Shown here one piece after another: positions 8,430 to 16,870 of a stretch of 64,000 nucleotides of DNA. Position 1 is the first letter of the stretch; every line of letters starts with the position of its first letter. The notes under the pieces were generated by a model. That model ran no database searches, was not told the DNA's origin, and was given only the letters and a program-made list of their open reading frames with translations. Source of the DNA: JAAFHB01 sp963675995. Its GTDB lineage: Bacteria > Bacteroidota > Bacteroidia > Bacteroidales > Prolixibacteraceae. Where the stretch lies: positions 744,001 through 808,000 of the forward strand of contig CAXXIY010000001.1 of the NCBI GenBank assembly GCA_963675995.2. Direction: 5' to 3'. A program made the translations under genes and the position numbers.

Positions 8430-9512
8430 ATGAGCAAGGTAAGTGTAATTATTTTATTGGGCCTGATGGCTGTATTCTCCAATGTTATGGCTCAGAATCT
8501 GGCAGAGATCCAGTTTGAAAAACTGGATCACAGTTTTGGCAAAATCAATGAAGAAGCAGGTCCTGCCGTTTTCAACTTCAGATTTACAAACACCGGAAAT
8601 GCTCCCCTGATTATCCAGGGTGTGGAGGCTTCATGCGGTTGTACAACGCCTGAATGGAGCCAGGAACCCATTCTCCCCGGAAAGGGAGGATTTATTAAAG
8701 TATCCTATAATCCCGAGCAACGCCCCGGGGCATTTGCCAAAAGTATCACTGTAAATGCAAATGTTCCGAAAAGCCCGCGTGTGCTGACTATTGCGGGCGA
8801 GGTGATTCCAAGGGCGTTAAGTATTTCAGACCTTTATCCTGTTGATTTTGGTAATCTTAGAATGTCATCGAATGAGTTGTCATTTGTAAGAATTAAAAAT
8901 AATGAGGTAAAAACCGATACACTTCAGTTTTATAATCCGGGAACATCTCCGGTAACGGTAGGTTTCAAAACAATCCCGCCTCATATAACAATCAAAACAG
9001 TTCCGGCGATCATTCAGCCTAAAACAAAAGGGTATTTTCTGATCACCTTTGACGCCCCCAAAAAAGGGGATTATGGGTTTTCGACAAATCGCATCTACCT
9101 CTCATTCAATGGAGAGAACAAATATGACAATGCCTTAAAAGTGAGTGCTACCATTGAGGAAGATTTTTCAAAACTGAGTACATCTGATCTGGCCAGCGCA
9201 CCCCATATTGAGTACAACACCAGAATTTTCGATTTTGGGGAGATACCTGAAGGGAAAAAAGTGGATTACACGTTTGAAATTTGGAACAAAGGTAAAAGAG
9301 ATTTGATCATACGTAGTGTAACAGCATCGTGCGGCTGTACAACGGGACAACCTGCTGCTAATGTTATCCCACCCGGAGAAAAGACTCAAATGAAGGTCAC
9401 CTTTGATTCAGATGAAAAAGTAGGAATGCAGAATAAAATTATCTCCGTTATTTCGAATGATCCGGGCCATTCAACGACCATCCTGAGGGTAACAGGGACG
9501 GTACGAAAATAG
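8430..9512 (+). CDS. DUF1573 two-domain exported protein
   Basis: An exported protein of 360 residues with a type I signal peptide (cleavage near MAQN, residue 22). It carries two copies of DUF1573, an immunoglobulin-like ASPM/SPD-2/hydin-type module. The repeat is easy to see: HSFGKINEEAGPAVFNFRFTN ... SCGCTTPEW near the start, and FDFGEIPEGKKVDYTFEIWNK ... SCGCTTGQP near the end. Between them is a third, more divergent beta domain. Function is unknown; these proteins are abundant in Bacteroidota. The position 27 bases before meaB suggests co-transcription, but no functional link is obvious. Confidence 0.88.
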   Translation: MSKVSVIILLGLMAVFSNVMAQNLAEIQFEKLDHSFGKINEEAGPAVFNFRFTNTGNAPLIIQGVEASCGCTTPEWSQEPILPGKGGFIKVSYNPEQRPGAFAKSITVNANVPKSPRVLTIAGEVIPRALSISDLYPVDFGNLRMSSNELSFVRIKNNEVKTDTLQFYNPGTSPVTVGFKTIPPHITIKTVPAIIQPKTKGYFLITFDAPKKGDYGFSTNRIYLSFNGENKYDNALKVSATIEEDFSKLSTSDLASAPHIEYNTRIFDFGEIPEGKKVDYTFEIWNKGKRDLIIRSVTASCGCTTGQPAANVIPPGEKTQMKVTFDSDEKVGMQNKIISVISNDPGHSTTILRVTGTVRK

Positions 9513-9538
9513 GCATACACTTTATTAACAAGAATATT

Positions 9539-10654
9539 ATGAGTTATCATCATCCTGAAAACGATCCTCAATACATCGGGCTGAATGTCAATGCCGGAAT
9601 AGATAAACCGGAAGCGGTGAACGCCGATTCTGTAAAAAGGTTTCTGAAAAGAGGCAAACGTCAGGTTCTTTCACCCGACGAATATTGTAGCGGGATCATC
9701 GATGGAAATATAACGATTCTCAGTCAAGCCGTTACCCTTATCGAAAGTAATAAGCCCGAGCATCAGAAAGTGGCGCAGGAGATTATCATCAAATGTCTCC
9801 CTTACTCAGGGAAATCGGTCAGGATTGGTATTACCGGAGTACCGGGAGCGGGAAAAAGCACCTTTATCGAATCGCTAGGAAAACAGATCACTACAAGTGG
9901 AGGAAAGTTAGCGGTACTGGCAATTGACCCAAGTTCAGAACGATCGAAAGGGTCTATTCTGGGGGATAAAACCCGTATGGAGGAACTCTCATCAGATCCC
10001 AATGCCTATATCCGCCCCAGTCCGTCGGCTGGATCACTCGGGGGAGTTGCCCGCAAGACAAGAGAAATCATCATCTTATGCGAAGCTGCTGGTTTCAGTA
10101 CAATCTTCATCGAAACCGTAGGAGTTGGTCAGTCGGAAACCGTCGTTCATTCGATGGTCGATTTTTTTCTTTTAATTCAGATAGCAGGAGCCGGTGACGA
10201 ATTGCAAGGGATAAAACGGGGGATCATGGAGATGGCAGATGCAATAATAATTAATAAAGCCGATGGTGATAATTTCGAAAAAGCACAGCTGGCAGCAGCT
10301 CAATTCCGTAGCGCACTTCATTTGTTTCCCCCAACCGGTTCTGGATGGACGCCCCCTGTTTTGACCTGTTCGGCATTGGAGAACACCGGAATACACCAGG
10401 TTTGGGATACTGTAAATGAATATATTGCCTTGACCACTGGGAACCACTATTTCAAAAAAAGGCGCAACGATCAGGCCAGATACTGGATGTATGAGACTAT
10501 CAATGAAAACCTTCGGAATAGTTTTTACCAGGATCAACAAATCAGAACAAGGCTTCCGCAATACGAAAAACTGGTGCTCAGCAATGGAATGAGCTCTTTT
10601 ATTGCTGCTCACGAATTATTGGATTCCTATTTCAAATCATTTGAAAATGAATAG
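9539..10654 (+). CDS. meaB: Methylmalonyl-CoA mutase-associated GTPase MeaB
   Basis: A G3E-family GTPase that protects and reloads adenosylcobalamin-dependent methylmalonyl-CoA mutase. Motifs: Walker A GITGVPGAGKST near residue 97, the Mg-binding LAIDPSSERSKGSILGDKTRM segment, FIETVGVGQSE (switch/Walker B) and the guanine-specificity IINKADGD. Its 371 residues fit MeaB/ArgK with a C-terminal dimerisation arm. The name ArgK is an older misannotation. The mutase subunits are not in this window. It lies 27 bases after the DUF1573 gene; the next gene has its own promoter. Confidence 0.95.
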   Translation: MSYHHPENDPQYIGLNVNAGIDKPEAVNADSVKRFLKRGKRQVLSPDEYCSGIIDGNITILSQAVTLIESNKPEHQKVAQEIIIKCLPYSGKSVRIGITGVPGAGKSTFIESLGKQITTSGGKLAVLAIDPSSERSKGSILGDKTRMEELSSDPNAYIRPSPSAGSLGGVARKTREIIILCEAAGFSTIFIETVGVGQSETVVHSMVDFFLLIQIAGAGDELQGIKRGIMEMADAIIINKADGDNFEKAQLAAAQFRSALHLFPPTGSGWTPPVLTCSALENTGIHQVWDTVNEYIALTTGNHYFKKRRNDQARYWMYETINENLRNSFYQDQQIRTRLPQYEKLVLSNGMSSFIAAHELLDSYFKSFENE

Positions 10655-10660
10655 CTACTA

Positions 10661-10690
10661 TTTGTAAATCAAATTGTTTTGATACCTTTG
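10661..10690 (+). promoter_or_regulatory. Bacteroidota-type promoter for the TlpA-like gene
   Basis: TTTG at 10661-10664, an 18-base spacer and TACCTTTG at 10683-10690, both exact matches to the phylum consensus. The start codon at 10742 leaves a leader of about 45 bases. Confidence 0.7.
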
Positions 10691-10741
10691 TTTTCTTTAT
10701 TTAAATAAGAAAATTCAATCAATTCTGTTAATTATTATCTA

Positions 10742-11836
10742 ATGAGAAATCTTTTATTTATCTTCATTGCATTGGCAGGACTTCTATCCTGCTCAAAACC
10801 TGAGGGGTTTGTAATCAAAGGACAGATCAAGGGAAAAGAGAGCGGCGACATCAAACTAATGAAATTTGCCGAAGGAAAATGGATTTCCGAAGACTCTGCA
10901 AAAATTGTAAAAGGGAAATTCGAGTTAAAAGGGAAAGCTGCCTTACCGGAATTACGAATAATAACGATCGTTCCTCAGACGGTAGTGGCACAATTTTTTG
11001 CTGAAAACGGGAGTCTTACGCTGAACGCCGATGCCGATAGTTTAGCTAATTCAGAAGTGGTTGGATCAAAATCGAACGAAGAGTTTTCATTACTTAAAAA
11101 GGAGCTGAAGAACATAGCAAAGGAGACTCAGGGTTTACAGCAAAAATATTCTGCAGCCATGCAGAGCGGGAATGAAGATGAGATGAAAAAAGCCCAAATT
11201 GACTATGCAGCAATGATGGGGAATCAGAAAGTGTATGTCAAAAATTTCGTCCGCGAACATCCAAAATCAACGGTATCACCCCTGATTGTTCTGATGCAAT
11301 TGGCCCGTGAATTAAGTGGACAAGAGATCGATGCTACAATAGCATCTTTTGACCCCTCCATTCAATCATCGATTTATGTGACGGAACTCAAAAAACTTGC
11401 CGATAAAATGAGGCTTACCGACATAGGTGCTGTGGCTTCCGATTTCACCCTTAATACCCCTGAAGGGACACCCCTCTCCCTCTCTTCATTGCGCGGAAAA
11501 ATTGTACTTGTCGATTTCTGGGCTTCATGGTGCAAACCCTGTCGTCAGGAAAATCCCAATGTATTAAAAGCCTATAACAAGTTTAAAGACAAAGGTTTCG
11601 ATATACTTGGGGTTTCGCTCGACCGTGACAAGGAATCATGGTTGAAAGCCATTGCCGACGATCAGCTAGCCTGGCATCATGTTTCAGACCTTAAATTCTG
11701 GCAAAATGAAGCAGCCGTTAAATATGGCGTTCAGTCAATACCATTTGCTTTATTACTCGACAAGGAAGGAAAGATTATCGCCAAGAATCTTCGTGGTGAA
11801 GAACTTGAGAAAAAGCTTGCAGAATTGCTCCCATAA
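10742..11836 (+). CDS. TlpA-like thioredoxin lipoprotein with DUF4369 N-domain
   Basis: A periplasm-facing lipoprotein of 364 residues. The signal peptide ends LAGLLSC, so Cys17 would be lipidated. Residues about 25-115 form a DUF4369-type beta domain (FVIKGQIKGKESGDIKLMKF). A helical linker follows, then a TlpA/ResA thioredoxin domain with DFWASWCKPCRQ; the redox Cys pair is Cys264 and Cys267. A cis-Pro segment QSIPFALLLDKEG is also present. Family role: thiol-disulfide exchange in the envelope, for example cytochrome c maturation or oxidative defence. It stands alone with its own promoter and a strong bidirectional terminator downstream. Confidence 0.9.
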   Translation: MRNLLFIFIALAGLLSCSKPEGFVIKGQIKGKESGDIKLMKFAEGKWISEDSAKIVKGKFELKGKAALPELRIITIVPQTVVAQFFAENGSLTLNADADSLANSEVVGSKSNEEFSLLKKELKNIAKETQGLQQKYSAAMQSGNEDEMKKAQIDYAAMMGNQKVYVKNFVREHPKSTVSPLIVLMQLARELSGQEIDATIASFDPSIQSSIYVTELKKLADKMRLTDIGAVASDFTLNTPEGTPLSLSSLRGKIVLVDFWASWCKPCRQENPNVLKAYNKFKDKGFDILGVSLDRDKESWLKAIADDQLAWHHVSDLKFWQNEAAVKYGVQSIPFALLLDKEGKIIAKNLRGEELEKKLAELLP

Positions 11837-11862
11837 TAAAATTGGGAATCAGATATTCTCAC

Positions 11863-11906
11863 AAAAAAAGTGTGCAGTGATCATTTTCACAGCGCACTTT
11901 TTTTTT
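11863..11906. terminator. Bidirectional intrinsic terminator
   Basis: A long A run, stem GTGTGC-A-GTGA, a six-base loop, TCAC-A-GCGCAC and then a run of nine Ts. It lies between the converging TlpA-like gene and nanT, whose stop is at the edge of the T run. The A and T runs on the two sides let it serve both directions. Confidence 0.85.
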
Positions 11907-13146
11907 AATCCTCCAGTTTATCTGCAAATTCTGGTTTAAGAATAGTCAGTTGAAGAATGATAGCCATAATAACAGGGATAGCCAGCAAGGCCACATCACG
12001 TCCCAGACTTCCTGCATCTGTTGATTTACCCAGAAAGGTAGTGATTACGGCCCCGGCAGCAATACCGGTCATATTCATTAATCCGTATCCGGCAGCACGA
12101 TGTCTGGGAGAGACAAACTGGCAAAGGATGGGCATACTGTTCGCATCGAACATTCCAAAACCGGAACCGAATAGCACTGCTCCGCTAAGGACTGTGAGAC
12201 TACTCTGACCATATCCGAGCAGAATAAGTGCGGGTACCATGAGGGTCAGGCCAATCACACCGGTATAAATTCTGCCTCGTACATTGTAGCTAATCCATCG
12301 GTCGGCCAGCATTCCTCCAAGAATCACACTGACCAGAGATGATCCGGCAATAGTAATTGTAGCCAGGGGGCCCGCAATTGACATATCAAGTTGAAGTGAC
12401 TGAGAAAAAAGGGTTGGCATCCAGTTCTTGACTGCCCATCCGGGAAAAGATGGAGCGGTAAAATAGAAAAGGACAATCCAGAAACTCATCGTTCCAAGCA
12501 GCATCCCCAGACTGTTTTTAACCGATTGAAATCCCGTGATTGGATTTACCTTTGGGACGACGGCTTTTTCGCGGTTATCTTTCAGGAAGAGGATCAGAAT
12601 AACGCTGTAGCAGATGCCTACCAGTCCGAAGAGATGGAAGGCCTGTTGCCACGAATATTCATGGGCTACAGTTGCCCCGAAGCCACCCATTGCCTGACCA
12701 AAATATAATCCGGAAAGATGAATGCCTATTGCAAGTGAGCGGGTGTTGCCACGATGATAATCTGCAATTAAAGCCAATCCGGCAGGTATGTACAGTGCCT
12801 CACTCACCCCCATAAACGCTCGAAGAAGATAGAGTTGGTTGAAACTTGTGGCATACCCCATCGCAAGGGTCACACCCGACCAAACGGCTAAACTTATAAC
12901 AATCAGCCATTTCCGGTTGACCCTATCGGCAATAAGTCCTGCCATCGGACTCATCACTGCGTAAATCCAAAGGAAAACGGCCATCAGACGACCAAAGTTC
13001 TCTGCCTTTTCAAGTTCAACAATATCACCCATCATGGCAATTTTCATCGTAGAGAGCATCTGGCGATCCATATAGTTGAGCAGTGCCACCACCCAAAGGA
13101 GACCAACCACTACCCAGGGATAAAACGACCGGTATTTGTTTTCCAT
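11905..13146 (-). CDS. nanT: MFS transporter, probable sialic acid permease (NanT-type)
   Basis: A 12-helix major facilitator superfamily permease of 413 residues. Visible signatures are LNYMDRQMLSTM in helix 1, GLIADRVNRKW (the MFS motif A loop, GxxxDRxxRK) and LGGMLADRW in the second half. The frame is open up to 13269, but the real start is ATG 13146 (MENKYRSFYPW), because the extra codons are read through a palindromic repeat. It is the last gene of a minus-strand run with neuraminate lyase and an AGE epimerase, the same set as NanL-NanE-NanT described in Bacteroides. The substrate is inferred from this context; other organic acids are possible. Confidence 0.85.
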   Translation of the reverse strand: MENKYRSFYPWVVVGLLWVVALLNYMDRQMLSTMKIAMMGDIVELEKAENFGRLMAVFLWIYAVMSPMAGLIADRVNRKWLIVISLAVWSGVTLAMGYATSFNQLYLLRAFMGVSEALYIPAGLALIADYHRGNTRSLAIGIHLSGLYFGQAMGGFGATVAHEYSWQQAFHLFGLVGICYSVILILFLKDNREKAVVPKVNPITGFQSVKNSLGMLLGTMSFWIVLFYFTAPSFPGWAVKNWMPTLFSQSLQLDMSIAGPLATITIAGSSLVSVILGGMLADRWISYNVRGRIYTGVIGLTLMVPALILLGYGQSSLTVLSGAVLFGSGFGMFDANSMPILCQFVSPRHRAAGYGLMNMTGIAAGAVITTFLGKSTDAGSLGRDVALLAIPVIMAIILQLTILKPEFADKLED

Positions 13147-13192
13147 AAATTGTTGTTTGGCTATAATATTGTCAAAAATACAAAATGTAGCG

Positions 13193-13226
13193 ATTGTAGA
13201 GACACACGATCGTGCATCTCTACAAT
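13193..13226. repeat. 34-bp palindromic repeat overlapping the nanE stop
   Basis: Perfect 10-base arms ATTGTAGAGA (13193-13202) and TCTCTACAAT (13217-13226) enclose an inner palindrome CACGATCGTG. It resembles the dispersed TGTAGAGACGCACG-type palindromes that I recall from Bacteroidota genomes. The TAG in the arm is used as the stop codon of the epimerase gene. Confidence 0.75.
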
Positions 13227-14386
13227 TGTTCCAATGTTTTCCAGACCTGGAATAAACCTCGCGGTACATGGAAACATCCTTTCCATTTGCCCCCCTTTAA
13301 CGGTAACAAAACTTCCCCTCTTCGGTTTAGATAACCATACCATTCGTCATATTCACTATCTGTAAAATGGGACCATGTATAATCATGAACCTTTTCAAAC
13401 CACGCAAGACATTCAGGATTTCCGGTCAGGGCATAACCTTTGATCAGGCTAATCAATGTTTCAATATGGACCCACCAGAGTTTCTGGTCCCATTCCAGCT
13501 GTTGTGGCGGATTCCCCTTGATGTCCATAAAATAGAAGAGACCTCCATATTGCTCATCCCAGCCATATTTGATGGTCTGCAGCATAATTTCAACTGCCTT
13601 CTGAGCCAGTTCAGGTTGATGTAGGCGTACCGACAAATCCATGATAAACCACATCGATTCAATGGCATGACCGGGATTAAGTAACCTACCCTCAAAGGAA
13701 TCCGAAAAGCTCCCATCAGGCTGAACATTTTCCATGATCAGTCCTGAATCCTGATTATAAAATACATCCATCACCTCATGGATGCAGGTATCGATAGTCT
13801 CCTCAATCATCTCTTTCTCGAGCAGATGTTCAATTTCCAGCGACAGATTACACAAGATCATTGGCAGAGAGAACGCCTTTAATGGACGGGTTTCGGGGAT
13901 GGATTTGTTGAATTTGCCCTTGGGATTGTTGCTTCTCCTCAGGATATTCTCGAATGTGTTTTTGGCAATTGCGCCATATCTCTCCGTACCAGTAGCTTGA
14001 AATAACTGGCCGAAACCCATCGTGGCAAAGCAATCTGAGAAGATATTGTAAGGCTGAACCAGTGGTTTTCCCTCGCGGGTCAGCGAGAAATACCAGTTCA
14101 GGTTTCCGTCGTGTCCATATTTTTGAAGAAAATCTGCACCGTGAATCGCCATTTCCAGCCACTCAGGCTTTTGCTCCACCTTGTTGAAAAGTGTGGAAAA
14201 CATCCAAACCTGACGCCCCTGCAGCCAGATGAACTTGTCTGTGTCGAATACATTTCCCTGACGGTCGAGGCAGGAGAAATAGCCTCCATAAGTCTCGTCT
14301 TTCGAATGATTTTCCCAAAACGGGATCACCTTATTCAGTAATTCGTTCCGGTATTGTTCAGCCAATTTTTTTAAATCCTTTTCCAT
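13220..14386 (-). CDS. nanE: AGE-family N-acylglucosamine 2-epimerase (NanE-type)
   Basis: An AGE/renin-binding-protein family epimerase of 388 residues that would convert N-acetylmannosamine to N-acetylglucosamine after the lyase step. The (alpha/alpha)6-barrel motifs are present: GGYFSCLDRQG, WLQGRQVWMFSTLFN, NPGHAIESMWFIMDL and EQYGGLFYFMDIKG, with the conserved Arg and His residues. Bacteroides uses this AGE type rather than the NanE of enteric bacteria. It follows the dead kelch gene and precedes nanT by 73 bases. Its last codons and stop lie in a palindromic repeat, so the extreme C-terminus may have been trimmed by insertion. Related AGE enzymes act on cellobiose; context favours ManNAc. 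Confidence 0.88.
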   Translation of the reverse strand: MEKDLKKLAEQYRNELLNKVIPFWENHSKDETYGGYFSCLDRQGNVFDTDKFIWLQGRQVWMFSTLFNKVEQKPEWLEMAIHGADFLQKYGHDGNLNWYFSLTREGKPLVQPYNIFSDCFATMGFGQLFQATGTERYGAIAKNTFENILRRSNNPKGKFNKSIPETRPLKAFSLPMILCNLSLEIEHLLEKEMIEETIDTCIHEVMDVFYNQDSGLIMENVQPDGSFSDSFEGRLLNPGHAIESMWFIMDLSVRLHQPELAQKAVEIMLQTIKYGWDEQYGGLFYFMDIKGNPPQQLEWDQKLWWVHIETLISLIKGYALTGNPECLAWFEKVHDYTWSHFTDSEYDEWYGYLNRRGEVLLPLKGGKWKGCFHVPRGLFQVWKTLEQL

Positions 14387-14481
14387 CGTTTCTATTTTTT
14401 AAGTTGATGATTTGTGACAAATATAGGTGGTGTACGAATCCCCGGACAAACTTCACCCGCAGGAATTACAACCTTTCCATT

Positions 14482-15300
14482 TCAAATAAAAGCGCAGGTA
14501 GTTACCGTTGATTCGGTGGCCATTTCTCCAACTCTTTCCCAACCTTTTGACACCTTATTGAAGACCAGTACCTCTTTTGAAAAACCGGGGTGATTCGTCA
14601 GCATCATATCCTTCTCATTTTGGTATTTTTGTTTTTCGTATACAGATGTAGCCTTGTCAATAGCAGTATTCAACCTTTCTGTCCGGTTAAAAAAGATCCC
14701 GGGATCACCGCCAAACAGTACGATATGGTGGGATCCTACCGCAATTCCTGTTCATGCTGAAAGTTTGACGATGTTGTTGCCGGAGGTGATATTCCCTTCC
14801 CAGCTCCATCGTTGAATTGAACAGGAATATTTCCAGAAACTGCTGAGAAACTTGGAGATTTCATCTTCCTTATATTTCCCGCCAATAACGTAGATACACC
14901 ACTCAGAACCATCATTCTGACTCACCACCACAGCATGCGAAAGAGCAACCGGCAGTTCCTGCCGTTTTTTCCATCCATCGGCAACTTTTCTCAGGTCAAG
15001 TGAATAAAAAGCATTTGAAGCTCCCTAAACGATCAAACCCCCTGCAACAAAGATTTCCGATCCGATGGTCGCTGCACAGGCAGAGGATATTGCTTTTGGT
15101 GAATCGGGCAAATTCTCTCCGTTTATTTGACCATCCGCAAGCCTGAAAAGGAATACATCTTTGACGGATTGATCTTTATTCTCCCCTCCCATGCTCACAA
15201 CTCCCTGAGACATTGAGACACATGCAGGATAAGCCATTGGATAAGTCAATTTTTCATCTGTTTGAGAAAAGGTGCTAACTGTGAGTACAATTTTTGCTAT
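14482..15300 (-). pseudogene. Kelch-type N-acetylneuraminate epimerase (NanM-like), broken
   Basis: One minus-strand frame encodes kelch repeats throughout but has two internal stops: TAG at 15025-15027 and TGA at 14752-14754. Pieces read YPMAYPACVSMSQGVVSMGG, SACAATIGSEIFVAGG, LPVALSHAVVV, CIYVIGGKYKEDE and GSHHIVLFGGD, then a C-terminal stretch ending at 14482. The first kelch blade and any normal start appear to be missing; a hydrophobic stretch ending TFSQ may be the old signal peptide. Intact relatives are periplasmic mutarotases that speed conversion of alpha- to beta-neuraminic acid. It sits between nanA and nanE, where Bacteroides-type nan loci often carry such a gene. Confidence 0.85.
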
Positions 15301-15319
15301 AAAATGGATAATAGGCGAT

Positions 15320-16237
15320 TTACAATATGGAGAACAGATCCTGCATGTTGAGTGCATGAACATCTTCAACAAATCTTTGATAACTTTCATCTGCCATATT
15401 TTTAATGGGTAAGCGGAATTGACCAAGGTCCATCCCAATATATTTCATATACGCTTTGCCCGTTGCGATACCCCCGTATTTTCCCAGTAACCTGATCATG
15501 TCGACTGATTGTTGCTGGAGATTCCTTGCTTTTGGCAGATCGCCCTTATCAAATGCGTCGATCATCTGATAATAAAGAGGGGCGGCATAGTTAAAGGTAC
15601 TTCCCACAGCGCTACGGGTTCCCAGGACAAGCGCCGACAACATATTTTCGTCGCGTCCCCACATCATTTCGAATTTACCATCCATAAAATGGTGACAGCT
15701 AAGGAAATCCATAAAATCTTCATGGGTAAATTTGATTCCTGCAAGATTTGGAATGATTGGTGCAGCCTCCTGAAGGAACTCAAACATCGGTACAAAACAT
15801 CCGCTTAATACCGGAATATGATAAAAATAAACCGGGGTTTGAGGAACTTCCTGTGCAATGATCGCACAAAATTCGGCCAATTGTTTTGCCCCTGCCGGTT
15901 TAAAATAATAGGGTGCGAGCAAGGCGATCGCATCCACTCCGTTTTCTGTGGCATGTTGCGCATTTTCGATACACTCTTTGTAGGAGGTGCCACCCACCAG
16001 GTTAATAACTTTTACCGTTTTTTTCTGTCTGGACCGGGCTGTCCAGTTTTCAACCACTTTCATTTTCTCTTTCTGAGAGAGGGAGACCCCTTCACCGGTC
16101 GAGCCATTGATAAATGCACCTACGACCTTGTTCTTCTCTAAAAAGTCGTAATATCCTGGAATAGCATCATATACTACTTCACCATTTTTATCCATCGGTG
16201 TGAATGGCGCCGCAATAAGTCCTTCAAATCTGTTCAT
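15320..16237 (-). CDS. nanA: N-acetylneuraminate lyase
   Basis: Cytoplasmic aldolase of the DapA/NanA superfamily, splitting N-acetylneuraminate to N-acetylmannosamine and pyruvate. The 305-residue protein has the pyruvate-binding INGSTGEGVSLS loop, catalytic Tyr in VYFYHIPVLSG and the Schiff-base Lys in LAGIKFTHEDF; this Tyr-His-Ile-Pro and Lys-Phe-Thr pattern separates NanA from DapA. It is the first intact gene of a minus-strand run continuing through a dead NanM-like gene, the AGE epimerase and the permease. A dead sialate esterase lies just upstream, so the operon promoter is probably upstream of that remnant. This set is called nanLET in Bacteroides, where the lyase is nanL. Confidence 0.93.
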   Translation of the reverse strand: MNRFEGLIAAPFTPMDKNGEVVYDAIPGYYDFLEKNKVVGAFINGSTGEGVSLSQKEKMKVVENWTARSRQKKTVKVINLVGGTSYKECIENAQHATENGVDAIALLAPYYFKPAGAKQLAEFCAIIAQEVPQTPVYFYHIPVLSGCFVPMFEFLQEAAPIIPNLAGIKFTHEDFMDFLSCHHFMDGKFEMMWGRDENMLSALVLGTRSAVGSTFNYAAPLYYQMIDAFDKGDLPKARNLQQQSVDMIRLLGKYGGIATGKAYMKYIGMDLGQFRLPIKNMADESYQRFVEDVHALNMQDLFSIL

Positions 16238-16254
16238 AATGTATATTTGTGTTT

Positions 16255-16655
16255 TTAATGTACTTTTATTTCAAATGTTGACGCGGGTAAACCATCTTCG
16301 TTGACCAGGTTAACCTGTGAAAAAGGTTGCCACCCGTACCTTATCTGTTTAATATTTTGATTATCTGTTTTAAATACGATCTTCTCATTCCTGATTGCTG
16401 CCGTAACCGGATGAAAAATCCAATCACAGACACTGAATTCAAAAGGGCTGTACAAAGATAAATATCTTCCAATATTTTCTGAAGCTGATCAGGATATCGC
16501 TCTGTATCACGACCTTTAAAACCATTACTATAAGCAACAGAATTATCGACACAGCCAATCTGCAACTTACCAGCTTCTGTTTGCCCAAATCCTGTAAAGG
16601 GAATTGAGACCAAAATGGAGATCATCAGAAATCCATTATAAAATTGGTATCTCAT
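16255..16655 (-). pseudogene. Sialate O-acetylesterase, internally deleted
   Basis: The N-terminal piece (16655 down to about 16460) has a signal peptide ending FTGFGQ, then LQIGCVDNSVAYSNG ... RYPDQLQKIL, the first block of an SGNH esterase (usual form VGNSITYG, here with Gly-Asn to Asp-Asn drift). The frame then changes and the next piece (about 16455 to 16255) reads IFHPVTAAI ... IRYGWQPFSQVNLVNEDG and LPASTFE, the characteristic C-terminus of sialate O-acetylesterases. The hundreds of residues normally between are gone. Intact enzymes remove 9-O-acetyl groups from sialic acid so that sialidase can act. This is a deletion relic, not a small gene. Confidence 0.85.
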
Positions 16656-16870
16656 GTCCTGTTCTTAAATAATTTTTTTATTTGCAGAATAGGTCAGCCC
16701 TGCAATCTCATGCAAGCACCCATTTTCTAATGTGACCGGGACAAATGTATCTGCCTTTCCCATCTGTAAATAGTATGTTTTTAAAGGTCAGATGGAATTG
16801 TAGATCCGCGAAGCGAATCACCTGGGAACATTTTCATTTCGGTTATGATTTCTCAACCATGGCTATTTCA

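Noticed and set aside
13147..13269. An N-terminal extension of the MFS transporter
   Set aside because: The extra codons are read through a palindromic repeat and the end of nanE; the ATG at 13146 fits the family.
16341..16655. A 104-residue secreted protein
   Set aside because: Its first half is the N-terminus of a sialate esterase and the rest is out-of-frame sequence after the deletion; annotated as pseudogene.
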